Positions 16,824-24,168 of a DNA stretch of 36,111 bases are shown here, one piece after another (within the stretch, counting starts at the first letter, position 1; each line of letters opens with the position of its first letter). Below the pieces are notes generated by a model, which was given only the letters and a program-made list of their open reading frames with translations, searched no databases and was not told where the DNA came from. This DNA comes from an uncultured Pseudomonadota bacterium. GTDB taxonomy: Bacteria > Pseudomonadota > Alphaproteobacteria > Rs-D84. A program made the translations under genes and the position numbers. The stretch is from assembly GCA_947303585.1 (NCBI GenBank), contig CAMYYT010000012.1, forward strand, positions 1-36,111, written 5' to 3'.

Positions 16824-17924
16824 ATGCAAAAATATTTAAATCAGATTTTGTGCGGTGATTGTATTGAAATCATGCGCAATATCCCAGACGCGTCCATAGA
16901 CGCTGTTTTTGCAGATTCTCCATATAACTTACAATTAGGTGAAAAAACATTATACAGACCCGAAGACCAAACAGCTGCACGCGCTGTGCGTGATAGTTGG
17001 GACGCGTTTGAATCTAATGCAGATTATGATGAATTCACACGTCAATGGATGCGCGAATGTAAACGCATATTAAAACCAGATGGTGCAATGTGGGTTATCG
17101 GTTCTTATCACAATATCTTTCGTGTTGGTTCTATTTTACAAGATATGGGTTTCTGGATTTTGAACGACATAGTTTGGGTAAAAACAAATCCTATGCCTAA
17201 TTTTCGTGGGACACGTTTTACAAACGCTCATGAAACATTGATTTGGGCGACCCCGAAAAAGACAAGCAAATACACATTTAATTATGAAACTATGAAAAAA
17301 TTAAATGGTGGCAAACAAATGCGTTCAGATTGGGATTTGAATATATGTTTGGGCGAAGAACGCGTTAAAGATAAAAATGGCAAAAGTTTACATAATACAC
17401 AGAAACCAATGGATTTATTACGTCGTGTAATTTTGGCTTCGACCAAACCAGGTGATATAATACTTGACCCATTTTCTGGTTCTGGGACAACAGCTGCTGC
17501 TGCAAAAGAATTGGGACGTCAATTCATTGGAATTGAAAAAGAAGAAAGTTATATTGCTGCATCACGTGAACGCGTGAACGCTGTGCAACCTATCGATTTA
17601 TCAGAAATTGAAGTCAGCGCACCAAAACGCGATGCAATCAAAGTTGCTTTCCGCGAATTAATAGACGCAGGTCTTTTATATGTTGGACAAACATTGGTTG
17701 GACCACGTGGTGACCGTGTTATGATAACACATGACGGGCAATTGATGCACACTCTTTATGGCAAAGCATCAATCCACGTTATGGCGGCGCGCATCCAACA
17801 CAGCGTCAGTTTTAACGGATGGGATTATTGGTCTGCTGAAAAGAAAGATGGTTCTCTGATTGCCATAGATGAAATTCGTAAATATGTTCGCGAAATAAAA
17901 CAAAATATCAAAAAAGCCGCATAA
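16824..17924 (+). CDS. ccrM: CcrM-type adenine-N6 DNA methyltransferase (GANTC)
   Basis: A 366-residue cell-cycle methyltransferase that in alphaproteobacteria methylates adenine in GANTC. Beta-class order: motif IV near the N-terminus (D31-S32-P33-Y34), motif I FSGSGTTAAAA near 216-226. Internal stretches such as IGSYHNIFRVG, GFWILNDIVW and NPMPNFRGTRF are strongly CcrM-like. The C-terminal DNA-binding domain (about 270-366) includes NGWDYW. Motif IV is DSPY rather than the commoner DPPY. An earlier in-frame ATG (16794) exists, but the one at 16824 has GGACGAGAG upstream, and from it the GD-CIE motif falls at the same position as in Caulobacter CcrM as I recall it. Divergent from nrdR. No cognate restriction enzyme, as expected for an orphan methylase. 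Confidence 0.93.
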   Translation: MQKYLNQILCGDCIEIMRNIPDASIDAVFADSPYNLQLGEKTLYRPEDQTAARAVRDSWDAFESNADYDEFTRQWMRECKRILKPDGAMWVIGSYHNIFRVGSILQDMGFWILNDIVWVKTNPMPNFRGTRFTNAHETLIWATPKKTSKYTFNYETMKKLNGGKQMRSDWDLNICLGEERVKDKNGKSLHNTQKPMDLLRRVILASTKPGDIILDPFSGSGTTAAAAKELGRQFIGIEKEESYIAASRERVNAVQPIDLSEIEVSAPKRDAIKVAFRELIDAGLLYVGQTLVGPRGDRVMITHDGQLMHTLYGKASIHVMAARIQHSVSFNGWDYWSAEKKDGSLIAIDEIRKYVREIKQNIKKAA

Positions 17925-17947
17925 ACAATTTTACTAATTTCAACATA

Positions 17948-17976
17948 AAAAAAGAACGCTGAACGCGTTCTTTTTT
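17948..17976. terminator. bidirectional terminator between ccrM and the 767-residue gene
   Basis: Twelve-base stem AAAAAAGAACGC / GCGTTCTTTTTT (17948-17959 with 17965-17976), loop TGAAC, between convergent stop codons. Confidence 0.9.
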
Positions 17977-17991
17977 ATTCTGTCATAATAC

Positions 17992-20295
17992 TTACCTGTT
18001 GGTCGCTGTATTAGATGTATTACTTACCACCGCAGGTGTCACAGGTGTTGGTTGCACAGGATTTATCGGTGTGACAACCGCAGGAATCACAGGCAAAGTC
18101 TGTGGATAATACACTTGCATCAAGCCTTCGCGCCCCACACACTTGCTGCCCGATGTCTTGCAAGCACCGTTCACCAACTGGTAAGTTCCATTTGACCTTC
18201 TTATGTTAATCTGAACATTTGGACAATCAGACATACTGCTTTCGAATTGACTGCATGCCTGTTGCCACGAAGCCCTGTCTGTAACCACAGAAGTTGGCGC
18301 GATAACATCTGGCAAATTCAAATTCCATTTGACATAGAAGTTTCTTAAAGTGTCAATTGTATGAGATTTACCCAATGCAACCGTATTCAAACCATCCCCT
18401 ACTTTACAAGCAATATTACTTTTTTCAACAAAGGCTGTAATAGCAGTCGCAAGTCCACCTGCCCCAGCACCAGTCACAGCACCAATAGCCGCACCTTTAC
18501 CAACTTCTTTACCTTTGTTCAAATTGTCATATTGTTTAAGTTGTTTTTCCAACTTTGCCATATCTTTGTTAATAGCAGAGATTTGCCCCAAATAACCATT
18601 TAATTGTGCCAATTCATTAACGATTACCTGTTCAGCTACACACACATCATCGCCTTTACACAAAGGACTATTTTCGCCTAACGCTGACAACAATAGCAAA
18701 GGTTTAAAACTACAAAATGCTTGGTATTCTGTATACCATTTTTCAATTGGAATTCTTCCCTGTTCCTTCAGTTTCATCTCTGCAGCAGTAGTTATATTAT
18801 TGGTCTTGTCTCCATAATAACAGTCATAATGACCTTCAACACATATACGACCAACAACTTTGTTTCGGTTTTCTACTGTTACCATATTTCTACACTTCTC
18901 AATAGCAGCCTCATATAACTTGGCCTTTTCATACAAACCATGTATTTCCTTACAAGCTTCCACACTTAGATTATTAACATCAACCGTTACATTACCGCCG
19001 GAACATTTCACTTTTTTATCATTATCAGTTTGCCCTTCAACATCAACTTTTTTACACAAATAACTTTGCAATACTGTTGCAATGTTTAATTTATCAATAT
19101 CTTTTGCCAAAGCTTTACGATACCCGTCATCTTCACAACGATTAGCATAATATGTACCTTCCAAGAAATCATCTTTTGCTTGTTGCTTTTTATTGTATGC
19201 ACCCGCCCCAGCAGCCGCACCAATTGAAGCACCCAAAATCGCACCACCAGGAACCGCGACCACCGCAGCATTCTTGGTTTTATTCATCAATGAAAAATCA
19301 AACAAATCTTTGCTGCAAGTAAAAGACGTCCCAGCATTTTTCCAAACTTCTGCTTTGACATCTTCATTACCACCGAACCACCATTTACTGGTAATCAGTT
19401 CATCTTTGTTATACGCAGCGACACGAATTAAACATTCTGCATTTTTCGCATCCCAACGCGCATAATGCCCACGCTTTCCATCATATTGTGCATCAGTATT
19501 AACCTTTGCCCCCTGTGGACGAGCCTTGCTTAAACTGTTATCTTCTGCCTTGTTATAAGCACCAACTCTTTGATTATATTCAGTATTTACCTCGTCATTC
19601 AAAGACACCGCAGCAAAAGATTCACCATAGGTATTTCTGTCCAACAATAAACAAGTATTTTCAGCCTGATTAGGTGTCAAACCAGTTTTGCGCAATACAA
19701 AGTTATAATATTCTGGTTGAACAACGCGCGAATTAAAATCAAGCCAAACATCGTTTGGGTCGTTATAAACATTTCTGCAATCGACACGAACCTCACGAAC
19801 ACACTTGTCAATTTCAGTCTGACACAAACGCATTCCTGTCATAATAGAATTACGGACATTTTCATCGAACAAATCGTTGATACCGCCTTGAAGTGCACCA
19901 TTATTAACACATTGCGTAATATCTTCCATACACATCGCAATTGTATAAGTAGAATTTTCCACCTTGCCATCAGGACAATTACTTGGCTGTGGTTGCGGAT
20001 TATCCGGATGATCTGGATTATTCGGATGGTCTGGATTATCCGGATTATCAGGTTTCACAGGAACCGGTTGAACATTTATGCCTGTATTATCAGCCCCCAC
20101 AGGTGTACCAACCGTGGTCACAGCAGGATTACCCAAAGTAGTAATACTTGTCGTCGGCATTGTTGGCATACGAGGACTAAGTGCAGCAGACATTTTGCCA
20201 CCACCACGACCATTTTGCGCAGCATACGCCATCCCACACGCCACCAACACAGCAACGCTTATTACCGTTTTTCCGCATAAATTCAACATTTTCAT
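17992..20295 (-). CDS. giant Cys-rich secreted protein with glycine zippers and Pro-Asp repeats (divergent relative)
   Basis: A 767-residue exported protein of unknown function. The N-terminus is a signal peptide (1-25, AYA/A); it also contains LVAC, which fits a lipobox, so a lipoprotein is possible. Residues 78-102 are a Pro-Asp-Asn/His repeat linker. Cys motifs related to the six-member family follow: a C-x6-C pair (CMEDITQC) and C-x6-C-x7-C (CQTEIDKCVREVRVDC). The family's CMD box is absent, so it is related only distantly or by convergence. Two Gly/Ala zipper-like stretches (about 345-372 and 595-622) could pack in a membrane or between subunits. The C-terminal 60 residues are rich in P, V, T and N. 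GGGAG lies upstream of the ATG. It is transcribed alone from an extended -10 box. Confidence 0.75.
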   Translation of the reverse strand: MKMLNLCGKTVISVAVLVACGMAYAAQNGRGGGKMSAALSPRMPTMPTTSITTLGNPAVTTVGTPVGADNTGINVQPVPVKPDNPDNPDHPNNPDHPDNPQPQPSNCPDGKVENSTYTIAMCMEDITQCVNNGALQGGINDLFDENVRNSIMTGMRLCQTEIDKCVREVRVDCRNVYNDPNDVWLDFNSRVVQPEYYNFVLRKTGLTPNQAENTCLLLDRNTYGESFAAVSLNDEVNTEYNQRVGAYNKAEDNSLSKARPQGAKVNTDAQYDGKRGHYARWDAKNAECLIRVAAYNKDELITSKWWFGGNEDVKAEVWKNAGTSFTCSKDLFDFSLMNKTKNAAVVAVPGGAILGASIGAAAGAGAYNKKQQAKDDFLEGTYYANRCEDDGYRKALAKDIDKLNIATVLQSYLCKKVDVEGQTDNDKKVKCSGGNVTVDVNNLSVEACKEIHGLYEKAKLYEAAIEKCRNMVTVENRNKVVGRICVEGHYDCYYGDKTNNITTAAEMKLKEQGRIPIEKWYTEYQAFCSFKPLLLLSALGENSPLCKGDDVCVAEQVIVNELAQLNGYLGQISAINKDMAKLEKQLKQYDNLNKGKEVGKGAAIGAVTGAGAGGLATAITAFVEKSNIACKVGDGLNTVALGKSHTIDTLRNFYVKWNLNLPDVIAPTSVVTDRASWQQACSQFESSMSDCPNVQINIRRSNGTYQLVNGACKTSGSKCVGREGLMQVYYPQTLPVIPAVVTPINPVQPTPVTPAVVSNTSNTATNR
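19997..20050 (-). repeat. six tandem 9-bp units coding for Pro-Asp-Asn/His
   Basis: Units are GGATTATCC, GGATGATCT, GGATTATTC, GGATGGTCT, GGATTATCC and GGATTATCA on the plus strand, in frame with the gene. They encode a Pro-Asp/Asn-Asn/His spacer. Such repeats can change copy number by slippage. Confidence 0.85.
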
Positions 20296-20323
20296 AGTAT
20301 TTCTCCCAAATTCCTATAAGATT

Positions 20324-20332
20324 ATTATATCA
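20324..20332 (-). promoter_or_regulatory. extended -10 promoter of the 767-residue gene
   Basis: TGATATAAT, hexamer at 20329-20324; predicted start about 22 nt before the ATG. A run of A and T (about 20345-20370) lies where a -35 or UP element would be. Confidence 0.6.
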
Positions 20333-20399
20333 CATACAGCGCACTAAAAAAAGTTTTTTTTAATTATTTTTCATAAAATATTTAAATTTTATATAATTC

Positions 20400-20427
20400 T
20401 TGACAAATTATAATTATTGTCTATAAT
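20400..20427 (+). promoter_or_regulatory. consensus promoter of the 20434 gene, leaderless
   Basis: TTGACA (20400-20405) and TATAAT (20422-20427), both perfect consensus hexamers, 16-bp spacer. The -10 box ends 6 nt before the ATG at 20434, so the first transcribed base should be at or next to the A of the start codon. No Shine-Dalgarno sequence can be on the mRNA. This is the clearest leaderless candidate in the window. Confidence 0.8.
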
Positions 20428-20433
20428 AAGAGT

Positions 20434-21378
20434 ATGAAAAAAGCACTAGATTTTTTTAAACAAAACCCTTTGGTCGTCAAATGGACGGCGTGGTATTTTT
20501 TCGTCCTTTGGCTTATTTTGCGATTTGTTTTTAATTTCGATATGTTTTCGCGCGTATATTGGTGGCGTTTTTTTCACGCAACCTTTCACGGTTTTGCAGG
20601 ACTGGTCTTTTGTGCATTAGTCTATAGTGCGATACCTATTTACATCGCTTCGGTATTAACTGTGTATCGTAAAAAAGAACTTTTAATCAAAATTCCTTGG
20701 TTTGAAAAAATAAAAAATCTGTTTTCTTCAAAGGCAAAAACCAAAGAACCAGAACCAGTAAAAGAAGAAAAAGAAGAAACCAAAGAACCAGAATACCCCA
20801 GTGATTTACCCAGTGAATTGCGTGTTCCATATATGCGCGCAAAAAACCACTTGCCATTAACAAGTGGCGTATCAATATACAACAAACGCACATCAGAAAA
20901 ACCAGTTCTACAACAAGACACTCAAAGCGCAGAAGAAAGCCCAGCTATGCCTATACCAATGGATTTTGACCTGGGCGATACCATAAACGAAACCCCGAAC
21001 GATTCGGTCCCGACTTTCACAGATATAAACTTTGATATTCCTATTGCTACTGAAAAAGAACTGGAAAATAAAACCACAAAATATTTCAAATCTCATGACA
21101 TAGAATTTGAAACATACAAACAATTCGTCGCCACAGAAAAATACGTGATATACGAACACAGCGACGAAGATTTTTGGATAATGGACGGCGAATCTTGGTT
21201 TGCAGCCGGCAAACAAATCGATTCCCCAATACCAGAATTAAAGAATTTAGCAAAACAAAACGGTTTAACACCTGTGCTTTATCTGGCATCACAAAACATT
21301 ATGGATTTTGAAAACATAGTTAAACAATTTTCAGATGACGGCATCCGCGTAATCACTAAATTGGAAGAATTGAATTAA
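20434..21378 (+). CDS. membrane-anchored protein of unknown function
   Basis: A 314-residue protein. Two hydrophobic segments (about 14-34 and 46-72) are followed by K/R-rich residues, then a Lys/Glu/Pro-rich linker (about 95-125), a low-complexity acidic region and a compact C-terminal domain (about 205-314). In that domain FWIMDGESWFAAGK, a PxPELKNLA helix and TPVLYLASQNIMDF stand out and alternate like strands and helices. The positive-inside rule puts the C-terminal domain in the cytoplasm. I do not recognise the family; a nuclease-like fold was considered and is not supported. It starts at a perfect leaderless promoter. Its stop codon interlocks with that of the convergent family member 4 (4-base TTAA overlap), with no terminator between them. 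Confidence 0.75.
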   Translation: MKKALDFFKQNPLVVKWTAWYFFVLWLILRFVFNFDMFSRVYWWRFFHATFHGFAGLVFCALVYSAIPIYIASVLTVYRKKELLIKIPWFEKIKNLFSSKAKTKEPEPVKEEKEETKEPEYPSDLPSELRVPYMRAKNHLPLTSGVSIYNKRTSEKPVLQQDTQSAEESPAMPIPMDFDLGDTINETPNDSVPTFTDINFDIPIATEKELENKTTKYFKSHDIEFETYKQFVATEKYVIYEHSDEDFWIMDGESWFAAGKQIDSPIPELKNLAKQNGLTPVLYLASQNIMDFENIVKQFSDDGIRVITKLEELN

Positions 21379-24167
21379 AACTTTATTTCTGTGCAACGTT
21401 CGTCTGTAAATTCGTCGTCTTGCCATTTTTTGCAAGAACGTTTAGAAAACAAAGACCACTTTGTTTTTTCACATTGACGTTTAGAAACACATCTTTTGCA
21501 AACACCAGTTTTCGCATTATAATCAGTCGTAATTTTTTCTTGGTAATTCCATTCATTAGCATAATATTCCCCATGTGTCGGCGTATTATTGGTTTGTTGC
21601 GCCGCTGTATCTGCAACCATTTGTTTATTTGCCTGTGCAGATCTTATTGCATCAGTCGCCACAGCAGCAGTAGCCGCCCCAAAACCCGCAGCAGCAATAG
21701 CAGCACCTGCCCCAACTGATAAAGCCGCAGGAATTGTAGTCGTAATAACAGCGGTTGTACCGATAAGAGCAGCAGCACCTATCTCTCCGACAACGGTCGC
21801 TGTGACACCAGCAAGAGCCCCAGCCGCAAGTGTAGTAGTTGTAGTGGTAGCAAATAACGCACCTATCGCTCCTCCTGCTATTGCGCCTGCGGCACCACAT
21901 GTGAATATTGTCGCAACTATGATTATGGCTACAATGATTATGCCCGCTACAATCTTTGCCCAAAGGGCTTGACCAACTGGGGCTTTGGCAAATGCCGACA
22001 ATGCCGCCATACCTGTACACGCTTCATTTGCAGCAGCTGCGGCAGCATCTTCACCGTTTAATTTCAAATTTTCTGCCAATCTTCGTTGTATTTTTACCAA
22101 ATCACTTTGCATCTTTGCTGTTAATTTATCATATTTACGATAATAATTATCTTTGGCTTGTTTCAGCGCGGCAGTTGCTATGTTTTTGCGAACCGTATTA
22201 GACAATTTTGGAAAACGAACTTTGTTTTTCGCAAACCTGTCCGTTACACCTTTGACTGTGCGCCCAGTAATACAATATTGAACCATATTATCAGTTTCTA
22301 CTGATTTAATGACATTATTTATATCGTTTTGTAATTGTTTTAATTCGTCCAGAACTTTTTCTCGCTCTGCCTGAGTTATTTCAATATCTTTCTGTTCATA
22401 TAATGCATTAATATAACTTTCGATATCAATCATACCATCGTCTGTGATTTCCACACTTTCCCATTTTATAACACCGCTGATAACCCCAGCGAACGGGGCA
22501 ACATAACCCAATTCTTCACTTGTTGCATTTTTATTACGTCCCAATTCATAATCAGAAATTTTATTTACATCATCTCTGCAATCAAACCACTTAAATCCTT
22601 TGGTAGAATCAGGAGATGTGGTAGAATATTGACATACTTGATATTTCAAAGATTGTGACCCGATATTTGTCCCCAACGCATATTGCGCACAAGATTCATC
22701 ATCACCACAAACCTTGCTCATCGCATCTTCAACGGCAACTTCACAAGTAGCCAACATTTCATTATCGATATTCAAAATAATACCTTCGACCATCTGGGCG
22801 ATTTCATCATAAATAGCATCACCCTTGACTGCTGTTTCGCCATAAACTTTTTGACATCCCACCAGTTTATCATATGGGCACATCCGCATAATTATATTTG
22901 TGTCTAAACCGATACATTGTGAATAATCAGCCCCACATCTGTCTTCGCTTTGCAGACAAGATTTCATCTCTGCTGTACAAGAATCAACGCGCATCGCAGA
23001 AAGTTTAGCCAACACAGATGGCCACAATGTAGATTTTTCAGGTTCATCATAACTGCCCCCCGTAGCAGCAAGACACGGTTCCAATTCTACTTTGCACAAT
23101 GATTTTACAGTTTCAGGGCGCGTCAAACACATATCATACGAATCGGTTCCATTTATATTTTCTTTGCACGCATTAACGAAACAATTTGAAATTTTATCAA
23201 GACATGAATTTCTGAGATTTGATTCAGATTTAGATTCTGCTAATTTAATTTCATACGCAGAATTTTTCAAAAAACTTTCCCAAACTTTATCTTTGACATT
23301 AACACAATTATACAAAACTTTTTCACAAATTAATCTTTTAGATTCCAACATATCCATAGTTGACGTGGCTATCTTTATCGATGTATTTTCCCCGACTATT
23401 TCAACAGTATTTTTTACACCACCATACACGCTTTCTTTGGCCACAGTATCAACACAACCAGTAAAATCATTACCACATTCTGCATCCACCTGCATACATT
23501 TTTTGAATTCAGCCGTACATTGCCCCAAATTATATTTATTAGATTCGCTGTATTGATTCAATGCCGCATCACGAACATTTTTTTGCGCTGCTGCCAAATT
23601 AGAACGCCCTGCACGTGCTTTGTCTTTCAAAGCATTTTCATACGCAGCACAATCAGATTTAACTTTTTGCGCATACATATTTTTTATTAAATTCATTTGC
23701 GATTCGCATTCTGGCAATTTTTCAGCGCATAACTGATGCATCTTGGCGCGCAATTTATCACCAAATTCATCAACCGAAAAAGAATCTTCACTATCGTCAT
23801 CATCTTCGTCTTCATCAAAAACGTCAGCCAACAATTCTTTTTCACGTGCGCCAAGTTTTACTTTTTCAACACCCAAAGTATTTAATTTTTCACTTTGCAC
23901 ATAATCTTGTTGAATCTGTTTTAATTGTTCGTTTAGTTCTTTGATTTTATTACTGCATTGGCAACGTCCCCCAGAACCATTATCCAAAACACATCCCATA
24001 TCCATACAGGCATCATATTTTTCCTGACACGGTGAAGATTTACTTTCGATTGCCCCAGCAACTTTGGTCCCAGCATTCACAGCACTTTGTTTACGCGTTG
24101 CACAAACCCCAGGCAACACAAACATTGTCATAAGAAAAATTGAAAAAAATATTTTTGTAATTTTCAT
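21375..24167 (-). CDS. giant Cys-rich secreted protein, family member 4, with a long hydrophobic Ala/Gly/Thr region
   Basis: A 930-residue exported protein. Signal peptide 1-22 (ending VCA/T). Cys box C47, C54-M-D, C59, C69, C71; acidic linker near 115-132 (a DEDEDDDDSED stretch); tetra-Cys modules C217/224/231/238 and C397/404/411/418, both in exact steps of seven; MVQYCITGR near 640; C890-K-R-C893-x5-C; final CTEIKF. Unique to this member is a region of about 115 residues (725-840) made of Ala, Gly, Thr, Ile and Val, including a strongly hydrophobic stretch (VAGIIIVAIIIVATIF) and a run of Thr. It could form several membrane-spanning or zipper helices. It starts 1 nt after the stop of member 5, so the two are co-translated. 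No terminator before the convergent gene. Confidence 0.85.
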   Translation of the reverse strand: MKITKIFFSIFLMTMFVLPGVCATRKQSAVNAGTKVAGAIESKSSPCQEKYDACMDMGCVLDNGSGGRCQCSNKIKELNEQLKQIQQDYVQSEKLNTLGVEKVKLGAREKELLADVFDEDEDDDDSEDSFSVDEFGDKLRAKMHQLCAEKLPECESQMNLIKNMYAQKVKSDCAAYENALKDKARAGRSNLAAAQKNVRDAALNQYSESNKYNLGQCTAEFKKCMQVDAECGNDFTGCVDTVAKESVYGGVKNTVEIVGENTSIKIATSTMDMLESKRLICEKVLYNCVNVKDKVWESFLKNSAYEIKLAESKSESNLRNSCLDKISNCFVNACKENINGTDSYDMCLTRPETVKSLCKVELEPCLAATGGSYDEPEKSTLWPSVLAKLSAMRVDSCTAEMKSCLQSEDRCGADYSQCIGLDTNIIMRMCPYDKLVGCQKVYGETAVKGDAIYDEIAQMVEGIILNIDNEMLATCEVAVEDAMSKVCGDDESCAQYALGTNIGSQSLKYQVCQYSTTSPDSTKGFKWFDCRDDVNKISDYELGRNKNATSEELGYVAPFAGVISGVIKWESVEITDDGMIDIESYINALYEQKDIEITQAEREKVLDELKQLQNDINNVIKSVETDNMVQYCITGRTVKGVTDRFAKNKVRFPKLSNTVRKNIATAALKQAKDNYYRKYDKLTAKMQSDLVKIQRRLAENLKLNGEDAAAAAANEACTGMAALSAFAKAPVGQALWAKIVAGIIIVAIIIVATIFTCGAAGAIAGGAIGALFATTTTTTLAAGALAGVTATVVGEIGAAALIGTTAVITTTIPAALSVGAGAAIAAAGFGAATAAVATDAIRSAQANKQMVADTAAQQTNNTPTHGEYYANEWNYQEKITTDYNAKTGVCKRCVSKRQCEKTKWSLFSKRSCKKWQDDEFTDERCTEIKF

Positions 24168-24168
24168 T

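Noticed and set aside
20434..21378. PD-(D/E)xK nuclease domain in the membrane protein
   Set aside because: Only a loose D-x-E...K spacing; no supporting core or neighbour. Function left open.
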